Below, one piece after another: positions 1 to 5,931 of a stretch of DNA of 7,660 nucleotides (positions are counted from its first letter, which is position 1; each line of letters starts with the position of its first letter). The notes under the pieces were generated by a model, which was not told the DNA's origin, made no database searches, and saw only the letters and a program-made list of their open reading frames with translations. Position numbers and translations under genes: made by a program. This DNA is from Chitinophaga pinensis (GTDB lineage: Bacteria; Bacteroidota; Bacteroidia; NS11-12g; UBA9320), in NCBI GenBank assembly GCA_945890595.1, contig CAMDCQ010000114.1, positions 1-7,660 on the forward strand, in the 5' to 3' direction.

Positions 1-1243
1 ATGCTCCTATACCGCTGCTCCCTACGCCACCAAATGGTAAAGCGCTATTAGAGATATGCATGATGGCGTCATTTACACAGCCGCCGCCAAAAGATACCTG
101 ATTCAGAAAAAGATCACGCTTGACAGAATCACTCGTAAAAATATAGGCAGCCAATGGTTTTTCACCCGTATTAATTTGGTGTATGACTGTTTCTAGCTGG
201 TCATAAACGATTACAGGGAGAATGGGTCCAAATATTTCTTCTTGCATCGCCTTGGATTGAAACGTTGCGGGATACAGTACGGTTGGCTCAATAACTCTAG
301 CCTGTTCATCTATAGTACCTCCAATGGCTATCGGCTCAGCATCTAAAAGACTAGAAAGTCGTGATAGATTATGATTATTGATGATTTGAACGTAGTTTCC
401 ATTTTCTATATTAAAACACTCTTTACTGATCTCACTTCGCATTGCCGTTATAAAGTCATCTGCAATATTTTTGTGTACCATAACATAATCAGGCGCAATA
501 CAGGTTTGCCCAGCATTTAAATACTTGGCCCATACCAACCGCTTTACCGTTATACTAAGGTCGCACTCCTCTGTGATTACAGCAGGGCTTTTCCCGCCTA
601 ATTCTAGGGTTATGGGGACTAAATTTTTAGCAGCTGCTTCGTATACGATTCTGCCCACACGCACACTGCCTGTAAAAAAGATTTTGTTCCAAGACAGTGT
701 CAATAGTTCAGTAGTTTGGGATACGCCGCCTTCTAAGACACGTAATAATCCGGGATCAAATTGATGGTTAATAAGCTCAGCCATAAGTGCACTTGTGGCT
801 GAAGATAGCTCGCTTGGTTTTAGTATTGCGGTGCAGCCAGCAGCAAGAGCAGCTATGGCAGGAGAGAGTAACAGTTGATAGGGGTAATTCCAAGCACCTA
901 TGATTAACGTGACTCCCAGTGGCTCTTTAATTATGTAGCTCTTAGCGGGGAAATTCACCCAGTTAGTAGATACTTTTTGCGTCTTAGCCCAACCAGAAAG
1001 TTTGGATATAGCCTCGTCTATTTCGTGGTACAGGATAGCTATCTCAGTGGTATAGGTGTCAAATCTAGATTTACTGAAGTCTTCGTAAATGGCTTCATAT
1101 AATCGCTCTTCATTGGCTTGTAGTATTTCTTTTAGTTTTTTTAGCTGTGCTTTTCTAACTGCTAATGCTAACGTTTTGCCACTGGCAAAATACTTTTTTT
1201 GGCCTTCAAATGTGGTTGAGATAGTTAAATCTTGGTTGGGCAT
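1..1243 (-). CDS. NAD(P)-dependent aldehyde dehydrogenase, ALDH3-like (C-terminus beyond the window edge)
   Basis: The frame is open without a stop for 414 codons from ATG at 1243 down to the window edge, so the gene is partial at its C-terminus; relatives of about 455-470 residues suggest some 40-55 are missing. Hallmarks of the aldehyde dehydrogenase superfamily are visible in order: GAWNYP (116-121, with the oxyanion-hole Asn119), LKPSE (141-145), FTGS (190-193), ELGGKSP (214-220) with the general base Glu214, NAGQTC (243-248) with the nucleophile Cys248, EEIFGP (335-340) and PFGGVGSSGIG (403-413). The 34-residue Glu-Cys spacing and the short N-terminus resemble ALDH3 enzymes, which oxidise fatty or aromatic aldehydes to acids. 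No signal peptide is seen, so it is presumably cytoplasmic. The substrate cannot be told. It is divergent from the serine hydrolase gene. All key residues are present, so it looks functional. Confidence 0.95.
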   Translation of the reverse strand, partial: MPNQDLTISTTFEGQKKYFASGKTLALAVRKAQLKKLKEILQANEERLYEAIYEDFSKSRFDTYTTEIAILYHEIDEAISKLSGWAKTQKVSTNWVNFPAKSYIIKEPLGVTLIIGAWNYPYQLLLSPAIAALAAGCTAILKPSELSSATSALMAELINHQFDPGLLRVLEGGVSQTTELLTLSWNKIFFTGSVRVGRIVYEAAAKNLVPITLELGGKSPAVITEECDLSITVKRLVWAKYLNAGQTCIAPDYVMVHKNIADDFITAMRSEISKECFNIENGNYVQIINNHNLSRLSSLLDAEPIAIGGTIDEQARVIEPTVLYPATFQSKAMQEEIFGPILPVIVYDQLETVIHQINTGEKPLAAYIFTSDSVKRDLFLNQVSFGGGCVNDAIMHISNSALPFGGVGSSGIGA

Positions 1244-1309
1244 ATATGATACTATTGGTTTATTAAAAGCAAATTAAAAGGTGTTATAAACGTTAGTTGC
1301 GCTTTTTAG

Positions 1310-1393
1310 GTTTACACGAAAATAGTCTAAATTATGGTGCTAAGCGTATTCTGACAAGTTGAAAAGAACGGAGAAAAAGCGTGTAAACGTGTA
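1310..1393. repeat. Repeated CGTGTA hexamers in the divergent spacer
   Basis: The spacer 1244-1497 between the divergent aldehyde dehydrogenase and serine hydrolase genes holds a perfect 9-base inverted repeat, GTTTACACG at 1310-1318 and CGTGTAAAC at 1380-1388. The right copy is followed by a second CGTGTA (1388-1393) at an 8-base period. A further pair, GCTTTTT at 1301-1307 and AAAAAGC at 1374-1380, is also inverted. Arms about 60 bases apart are unlikely to form a useful RNA hairpin, so a DNA-binding site is the more natural reading. That is inference, and chance in AT-rich DNA is possible. Confidence 0.35.
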
Positions 1394-1497
1394 CCCAGAT
1401 TTTCCTTTGCTAGGTATTTGTGGTGATGGATTATCCTATTTTAGCCATGGCGTATCCGTAAATGACAGATTGTGAAAATTTGTAGTTACTTTGAATC

Positions 1498-3057
1498 ATG
1501 AATAAAGCAAGGTATAGAGGTTTGGCATTAGTGTTAGCCGCATTTTTTTTCTCGTTTAACACAAGTGCACAAGTATCAAGTGCGCAAATTGATAGTTTGG
1601 TTTCCTTGGCAATGAAAAAATTTAATGTTGCTGGTGTAGCGGTTGGCGTAGTGCAAAATGGTGCAATCATACATAGCAAAGGCTACGGATATGCAGATTT
1701 TGATAAAAAAACGGTGGCTACGGAGCATACTAATTTTGCAATTGCAAGCAACAGCAAAGCATTTACAGCTACAGCCATGGCTATTTTGGTAGAAGAAGGA
1801 AAGCTAAAATGGGATGATAAAGTAAAGTCTATACTCCCGGAGTTTGAAATGTACAATGACTATGTTACCCAAAACTTTACGGTGGAAGACTTACTATGTC
1901 ACAGGAGCGGAATGGGATTAGGTCAAGGTGATTTGATGTGGTTTCCAGATGGAAATAATTTTAAAATAGAGGATATGCTTACTGCTTATAGACATACCGT
2001 ACCTGAGTCAGCGATTAGAACTAAAATGGAGTACAACAATATTCTGTTTTTCATAGCAGGAGAGGTTATAGCGCGCACCTCAGGCATGACGTGGGAGGAT
2101 TTTATTGCTACACGAATATTTGAACCGGCAGGCATGGAAAGTAGCGTAACCAGTATAAGCCGCATAAGGAATTTACCGTTAGCAAAACCCCATTCAAATA
2201 CGGGTGGTGGGTTAAAAGTACTTGCTGATTATGAGCCACAAGTAAACGGTGGTGCCGCCGGTATTTATGCCAATGTGAACGATTTATGTAATTGGATGCT
2301 ACTTAACTTAAACCGTGGTACTTTAGGTGAAAAGAAAGTGTTTACTGCCAAAACACAAAAAGAGCATCTCTGGAAGATGCAGACCGTAACCGCTCCTAAT
2401 GGGAATCCAAAATACAACGCTCATTTTGGCGGGTATGGTTTAGGTTGGTTTTTAGGTGATATGAATGGCAACTTGGTGGTAAGTCATAGCGGTGGAATGC
2501 CAGGTATGCTGTCTAAAACCACTTTAATAGCAGATAAAAATGTGGGCATTGTAATACTTACCAATACCAGTGACGACGGCGCTATGGTATTTAGTGCCCT
2601 TACCAATACCTTGGTAGATGCATTTGTGGATGTTGCACCGACCGATTGGATAGGTCGTTATGAAGCGTATAATAAAAAGAATACAGCGTTTGCGGATTCT
2701 GTGCTAAAAGCAGCATGGAGCAAGGTAAATGTAGGTAAAAAGGGTTTACATGACAAAAAGATCACTGGCACATATAATGACTACTGGCTTGGAGACGTCA
2801 CCATAGAGAATAAAGGCGACAAGTTAATATTGGCGTGTACACGCACTCCCAAATTGACGGGTCAGTTGTTTTACTATCAGGATGATACGTACTTAGTAAA
2901 GTGGGATTATCAAGACATGAATGCCGACGCATTTGTCAAATTTGACTTTGATGAAAAAAAGGTAGCTACAGGCTTTTCACTAGAAGGGATATCTCCAAAC
3001 ATCGATTTTAGTTTTGATTTTGATGATTTGCACATAAAGCGGGTAATCTCAAAATGA
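1498..3057 (+). CDS. Secreted serine hydrolase, class C beta-lactamase/PBP fold with C-terminal DUF3471-like domain
   Basis: A 519-residue protein. Residues 1-25 form a signal peptide (charged start, hydrophobic stretch, then TSAQ), so it acts in the periplasm or outside the inner membrane. The catalytic domain (about 28-380) has the class C set of motifs: SNSK (84-87) with nucleophile Ser84 and Lys87, the Tyr-x-Asn motif YNN (179-181), and HSGG (330-333) in place of KTG. The stretch after Ser84, with the pattern EEGKLKWDDKV, is typical of the Beta-lactamase family PF00144. About 410-517 resembles the DUF3471 domain often attached to these enzymes in Bacteroidota. Members include D-aminopeptidases, esterases and peptidoglycan-related hydrolases; most are not antibiotic-resistance enzymes, and the substrate here is unknown. 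The ATG lies directly before the signal peptide and has no visible Shine-Dalgarno site, normal for the phylum. Neighbouring genes suggest no pathway. Confidence 0.93.
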   Translation: MNKARYRGLALVLAAFFFSFNTSAQVSSAQIDSLVSLAMKKFNVAGVAVGVVQNGAIIHSKGYGYADFDKKTVATEHTNFAIASNSKAFTATAMAILVEEGKLKWDDKVKSILPEFEMYNDYVTQNFTVEDLLCHRSGMGLGQGDLMWFPDGNNFKIEDMLTAYRHTVPESAIRTKMEYNNILFFIAGEVIARTSGMTWEDFIATRIFEPAGMESSVTSISRIRNLPLAKPHSNTGGGLKVLADYEPQVNGGAAGIYANVNDLCNWMLLNLNRGTLGEKKVFTAKTQKEHLWKMQTVTAPNGNPKYNAHFGGYGLGWFLGDMNGNLVVSHSGGMPGMLSKTTLIADKNVGIVILTNTSDDGAMVFSALTNTLVDAFVDVAPTDWIGRYEAYNKKNTAFADSVLKAAWSKVNVGKKGLHDKKITGTYNDYWLGDVTIENKGDKLILACTRTPKLTGQLFYYQDDTYLVKWDYQDMNADAFVKFDFDEKKVATGFSLEGISPNIDFSFDFDDLHIKRVISK

Positions 3058-3176
3058 CCAAGTGTGGAGAATAAACGGTGTAGTACACTGATTTAAAGGC
3101 GTAAATCTAAAATTGGATAGCCCTACCAGTAGCCTTCATAAGCGATTTTAATTTTAAACGGATTTAATATCAATCT

Positions 3177-3225
3177 GCTGTAAAATACAAGAGGATTATC
3201 TACTGTTACATTGTAGATTTACAGC
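3177..3225 (+). promoter_or_regulatory. Possible hairpin just before the GTG start of the membrane protein gene
   Basis: GCTGTAAA (3177-3184) and TTTACAGC (3218-3225) are perfect complements. After a small internal bulge three more pairs can form (TAC 3186-3188 with GTA 3213-3215), leaving a 24-base loop. The right arm ends one base before the GTG at 3227. If transcribed it could affect start-site access. No terminator or riboswitch family is recognised. The rest of the spacer 3058-3226 shows no clear terminator for the serine hydrolase gene. Confidence 0.3.
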
Positions 3226-3226
3226 C

Positions 3227-3685
3227 GTGTTAAAGCTGTATATTTTTACCATGTTATGGAGTATTTCTCCGTTAGGTGAATCAAAGTTAGGAATCCCTTT
3301 TGGGCTATTAAAAGGCTTAGACCCGTACTTGGTCCTTATCGTGGCAATTGCAGCCAATATAATGGTTTATCCATTGATGATCTTTTTTCTAAATACGATG
3401 AATGGATTTCTAGCGAAAGTACTTTGGTACAAGAAATGCGCAATATGGGTGGCCAAGAGAGCCAAGAAAGGGTCTAAAGAAAATCTAAGTAAGTATGGCT
3501 ATTTTGGGTTGGCACTTTTTGTCATGGTTCCTATGCCTGGAACGGGAGTATATGCGGGGACTATCGTGGCCTATTTATTCAAGATGGACTACAAAAAAGC
3601 CTTTCTAGCGAATGCTATTGGTATCATCTTATCATCGCTTATTGTATGGTGCGTCACACGCTTCGGACAAGGGTTGATGTACTAA
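3227..3685 (+). CDS. Small multi-drug export family membrane protein (PF06695/COG2426-like)
   Basis: A 152-residue inner-membrane protein. Near the N-terminus SPLGESKLGIPFG (14-26) fits the family pattern P-x-x-E-x-x-x-x-I-P. A second conserved loop, VPMPGTGVYAG (101-111), fits P-x-P-G-T-G. Hydrophobic segments lie at about 33-57, 92-118 and 124-146, with a basic cytoplasmic-type stretch between 69 and 90. The family name comes from an early annotation; a transport substrate is not established, so real drug export should not be assumed. The GTG at 3227 gives the N-terminus MLKLY, which looks natural for the family. ATG at 3251 is the alternative and would remove 8 residues but keep all motifs. 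The frame is open upstream to a stop at 3155-3157. The gene converges on the next one, and the two stop codons are only 25 bases apart. Confidence 0.85.
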   Translation: MLKLYIFTMLWSISPLGESKLGIPFGLLKGLDPYLVLIVAIAANIMVYPLMIFFLNTMNGFLAKVLWYKKCAIWVAKRAKKGSKENLSKYGYFGLALFVMVPMPGTGVYAGTIVAYLFKMDYKKAFLANAIGIILSSLIVWCVTRFGQGLMY

Positions 3686-3713
3686 GTATTGGCTGTTTAA
3701 AAGCTAATACTTA
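3683..3713. terminator. Shared hairpin between convergent genes, probable bidirectional terminator
   Basis: The arms TAAGTATTGGCT (3683-3694) and AGCTAATACTTA (3702-3713) pair over 12 bases around a 7-base loop. One pair is G-U in the rightward transcript and A-C in the leftward transcript, so the stem is stronger rightward. The first three bases are the TAA stop of the membrane protein gene, and the last three are the TAA stop, on the other strand, of the coiled-coil protein gene. No T tract follows on either side, so it is not a canonical intrinsic terminator. It may act as a transcription end or as an RNA 3'-end stabiliser. Confidence 0.6.
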
Positions 3714-4766
3714 GGGAGTATAGGGGGGTTTTGGGAAGACATCAAGTACACGCACTACAGAGTACCACTTGGCATTAGGAACACCGCTTTTTATGTATAT
3801 ATCATTGACTTCATCAAAACGACTGTTTAGTTCGTCTACTACAAACGTGATGATTTCTTCCGACGCTATTTCTTTAGTTAGTTCTAAGTTTTTTGAAAAT
3901 ATAACGTTCCCATCTTCCACTATTTCCAGGTGATATGCAATCTTACTATAATTATAAGGGGTATTGTTCTTAACGGTGAGCTGCAGTCCTGTCAAATACT
4001 TTATTTTTTTGGGGCTCCAAAAATGTACTGCATCACCCATCCATAGTCCCGAGGGTACTAGGGGTGTTTTAAAATAGTCTTGAGTGGCTTTTTCACGCTC
4101 ATTTTCAAGTGATTTTTTCTGTTCTAGCGCAATAACTTCATCCTTTGCACAATCGATAATGGAATCAAAATAAAACCCTTTCCATCTATTGTTTTCTGTA
4201 AAGGTAAATCCTTCCTTAAGCGGTAATGAAAATTCTTTTCCTTTATACGTAAAAAATAACTCACCGGTTAGCGTAAATGCATTGAATGCAGGGTTTGGTT
4301 GTTTAATCACAAAATGAGACGTCTTAAATACTGCTTTTGACCAATTAATACCCAAATTGATGCCTTCAAAATAGGTTCTATCGGTATTCATCATAACCCC
4401 ACTTTCTAGCAATTCTTTAAACTCGCATAGAAAAGGGTTTTTGGCTAAATAAGGGGTATCTGAAAGCTGAATTTGGAGCTCAGGATGATCGTTTAACTTT
4501 CGATAGCGAAATAAATTAAAAATGGTTTGGGCAAATTCTTCAGGGGTTTCTATGTGTATGGTACTTATGACCTTTTCAAAGCTATCCACTGTAGCTTCTA
4601 AGGAAACTATTTTGGTTTTAAGCTTCAGGTTTTCGGTCGTTAAATCAAGAATAGTATCTTTAAGATGTTGATTCTCATTACTTATGTTTAGTATGATTTC
4701 TTTTTTGGATTGTGCAAACGAACTTCCAAAAAAGAGCAGGAGTGAAAGACTAATAAATATTCTCAT
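3711..4766 (-). CDS. Secreted coiled-coil protein of unknown function
   Basis: A 351-residue protein that I do not recognise. Residues 1-18 form a signal peptide (hydrophobic run, then SSFAQ), so it is exported. Cysteine is absent from the cleavage site, so it is not a typical lipoprotein. Residues about 22-70 show a heptad-like pattern of Leu, Ile and Val rich in Glu, Lys, Asn and Asp, predicting a coiled coil. A mixed alpha/beta part with many aromatic residues follows (75-205). A second charged helical segment lies at about 207-232, and a beta-rich C-terminal domain (240-345) ends in the proline-rich tail PKPPYTP. The coiled coil suggests self-association or docking to an envelope partner, but this is inference. 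ATG at 4766 starts directly at the signal peptide. The gene is monocistronic in view, with its own candidate promoter and the shared hairpin at its end. Confidence 0.8.
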   Translation of the reverse strand: MRIFISLSLLLFFGSSFAQSKKEIILNISNENQHLKDTILDLTTENLKLKTKIVSLEATVDSFEKVISTIHIETPEEFAQTIFNLFRYRKLNDHPELQIQLSDTPYLAKNPFLCEFKELLESGVMMNTDRTYFEGINLGINWSKAVFKTSHFVIKQPNPAFNAFTLTGELFFTYKGKEFSLPLKEGFTFTENNRWKGFYFDSIIDCAKDEVIALEQKKSLENEREKATQDYFKTPLVPSGLWMGDAVHFWSPKKIKYLTGLQLTVKNNTPYNYSKIAYHLEIVEDGNVIFSKNLELTKEIASEEIITFVVDELNSRFDEVNDIYIKSGVPNAKWYSVVRVLDVFPKPPYTP

Positions 4767-4780
4767 GAACCGTATTAGGT

Positions 4781-4788
4781 CAAAGGTA
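4781..4788 (-). promoter_or_regulatory. Candidate Bacteroidota -7 element for the coiled-coil protein gene
   Basis: On the minus strand TACCTTTG (4788 to 4781) matches the TAnnTTTG -7 consensus exactly and lies 14 bases before the ATG, giving a very short leader. The partner -33 TTG is not at the expected 19-21 base spacing; the nearest TTG (4802-4800) is only 11 bases away. The call therefore rests on one element alone. Confidence 0.4.
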
Positions 4789-4966
4789 AAATATTAGGAC
4801 AAGATAAATGGGTTATTCTCTCTGTTGACGAGAACTTGTTAATGTTTACTGTAAAGAAGCAGTGTTGCAACATCAATAACGTAAATATTTTACTTTCCGA
4901 TACAGAAACTGATAAGAAAAAATAAACGTTGAAACCCTTGATAATGCGGGATTTCGCAATTTTTAC

Positions 4967-5029
4967 GAGCAACAAATGAGCAACTACTCATCAAATTTCG
5001 ACTTTCATGAGTTACAAGTGAGCAACAAA
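4967..5029. repeat. Three short GAGCAAC direct repeats
   Basis: GAGCAAC occurs at 4967-4973, 4978-4984 and 5020-5026; the first and third copies extend to the 10-mer GAGCAACAAA. Around the second copy ATGAG (4976-4980) and CTCAT (4987-4991) form a short inverted pair. There is no regular spacing as in a CRISPR and no integrase nearby. Function is unknown; a protein-binding site or the remnant of a small mobile sequence are both possible. Confidence 0.35.
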
Positions 5030-5089
5030 AAAAAACGATAAACAAAAATAAAATAAATTTTTAATACTTGTATTTTGTTATCGTTTTTT
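5027..5089 (-). terminator. AT-rich stem-loop, probable terminator of the regulator/nucleotidyltransferase operon
   Basis: The arm at 5071-5089 (TATTTTGTTATCGTTTTTT) pairs with 5027-5050, leaving two single-base bulges and a 20-base loop. The core is ACGATAA paired with TTATCGT. In the leftward transcript the stem is followed by a run of nine U residues (bases 5035-5027), as expected for intrinsic termination 70-130 bases after the nucleotidyltransferase stop. A rightward transcript would also meet six T residues after the stem, so it could work in both directions. The stem is weak because it has little GC. Confidence 0.55.
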
Positions 5090-5130
5090 CTTCTTTCCTA
5101 ACTCCATATTTCTGTTCATTTTTGAAGCGG

Positions 5131-5180
5131 TGAACAGATGAACATTGAACATTTGAATGATTAAATAACTTTGAATGATT
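5131..5180. repeat. Short tandem and direct repeats around the nucleotidyltransferase stop codon
   Basis: TGAACA occurs three times in 21 bases (5131-5136, 5139-5144, 5146-5151). It is followed by an exact 11-base direct repeat, TTTGAATGATT, at 5152-5162 and 5170-5180. The second 11-mer encodes part of the protein's last residues; the first overlaps its stop codon and lies mostly outside the gene. This looks like a small local duplication of the gene's 3' end. Confidence 0.4.
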
Positions 5181-5931
5181 TTTTGAGCTGTTCGTACACT
5201 CGATTCGTATCAATGGTAGTACCTAAACCCATTTCTTTAAAAATGGATCTATCGGGTATCTCACCAGCAATAGCTTCTATAAATTGATTCACATTATTTT
5301 GAATTGTGGTTGGCAATATATACTCTGTATCTGGAGACAACATCACAGCCAATCGAAAGATATCTGCTTTATGTTTCTTCATTTGCTTTGAATCTTCCTT
5401 ACTACCATTTTCTATTCTTTGTTTTATTTCTAAAAATGCTATAACCTTCAAGCAAATCAATGCTTCAATATTGGCTCGATGCAAACCATCTTCAAATTGA
5501 CTATGCTCAATCATATAATTGTAGTATTCATCATTGAGCAAAATAGCTGATAGGCTAGAAAGATCATCATCTACTGGAATTGGTGTAATATGTGAATCTT
5601 GTGGTAAAAAAATTACATCAGGTGTTCTTGAGAACAATTCAATTTGAAAAGGAAAGTCCGTGTTCTTAGGTCTTTTAAATCGATAGTATTGTCGTTGATC
5701 GGTGCTCTTCTCATTATCACCATAATCACCATCTTTGATGAACTGCCAAAATTGTTGCACAAATTCAGTGCTCAATGCTTCTACGATTAGAATGACATCA
5801 ATATCCTTGGTTGCTCTTGGGGTAAACCCTGCCTCACCAATAATAATATCACATGCAGTACCACCGATAATGATATAATTATCAGGATACTGCTCAAAGT
5901 ACTTTTTAAAAATATCTAGACCTACTACCAT
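5161..5931 (-). CDS. Nucleotidyltransferase, AbiEii-like putative type IV toxin
   Basis: A 256-residue protein with the polymerase-beta-type nucleotidyltransferase signature. IIGGTACD (21-28) contains the GG helix-cap motif. RATKDIDVIL (39-48) carries the metal-binding carboxylates Asp43 and Asp45. FQIELFS (95-101) offers Glu98 as the third carboxylate. Further on, ICLKVIAFLEIKQR (159-172) and KHKADIFRL (186-194) resemble the Lys and Lys-x-Asp motifs of the AbiEii/AbiGii toxin family. AbiEii-type enzymes transfer nucleotides to cellular targets; the related mycobacterial MenT enzymes modify tRNA ends. The substrate here is unknown. The ATG at 5931 overlaps the end of the regulator gene by 7 bases, so translation is probably coupled. 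No signal peptide is present. At 256 residues it is slightly shorter than many AbiEii proteins. A housekeeping or antibiotic-modifying nucleotidyltransferase is less likely given the regulator partner. Confidence 0.82.
   Translation of the reverse strand: MVVGLDIFKKYFEQYPDNYIIIGGTACDIIIGEAGFTPRATKDIDVILIVEALSTEFVQQFWQFIKDGDYGDNEKSTDQRQYYRFKRPKNTDFPFQIELFSRTPDVIFLPQDSHITPIPVDDDLSSLSAILLNDEYYNYMIEHSQFEDGLHRANIEALICLKVIAFLEIKQRIENGSKEDSKQMKKHKADIFRLAVMLSPDTEYILPTTIQNNVNQFIEAIAGEIPDRSIFKEMGLGTTIDTNRVYEQLKKSFKVI

Larger units (their letters stand above)
4767..5160. other. Gene-free spacer with short repeats and hairpins
   Basis: These 394 bases contain no credible gene. A 66-codon minus-strand frame (4775-4975) begins with TTG, overlaps repeats and resembles no family. 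Contents from left to right are: the candidate -7 box at 4781-4788; a perfect 10-base palindrome TGTTGCAACA at 4863-4872; three GAGCAAC copies at 4967-5026; an AT-rich terminator-like stem-loop at 5027-5089; and an 8-base inverted repeat TCTGTTCA/TGAACAGA at 5111-5118 and 5131-5138 with a 12-base loop. No tRNA or other RNA gene is recognised. The spacer may mark the join between the stable left part and the accessory right part. Confidence 0.5.

Noticed and set aside
525..764. Plus-strand open frame of 79 codons
   Set aside because: It lies antisense within the aldehyde dehydrogenase gene, over the conserved FTGS and ELGGKSP region, so it is a shadow frame.
1..1243. Aldehyde dehydrogenase as a pseudogene because no stop is present in the window
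   Set aside because: The frame was followed codon by codon without stop or shift to the edge, and all catalytic residues are intact; it is simply cut by the window.
1089..1277. Plus-strand open frame of 62 codons
   Set aside because: It is antisense to the N-terminal part of the aldehyde dehydrogenase gene and resembles nothing known.
1486..1493. TTACTTTG just before the serine hydrolase ATG as a -7 promoter box
   Set aside because: It mismatches TAnnTTTG at the second base, has no TTG at the right spacing, and is only 4 bases from the start codon.
1431..1679. Minus-strand open frame of 82 codons overlapping the serine hydrolase start
   Set aside because: It is antisense to the signal peptide and early catalytic domain; its cysteine-rich content has no domain logic.
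4775..4975. Minus-strand open frame of 66 codons in the spacer
   Set aside because: It starts with TTG, ends over the candidate promoter of the coiled-coil gene, and has no family resemblance.
4967..5029. GAGCAAC repeats as a CRISPR-like array
   Set aside because: The repeats are only 7-10 bases, with unequal spacing of 4 and 35 bases, and there are no cas genes.
5043..5050. Minus-strand TATTTTTG match to the -7 box
   Set aside because: It lies inside the terminator stem, has no matching -33 element, and does not point at a nearby gene; it is expected by chance in such AT-rich sequence.
5306..5500. Plus-strand open frame of 64 codons
   Set aside because: It is antisense within the nucleotidyltransferase gene.
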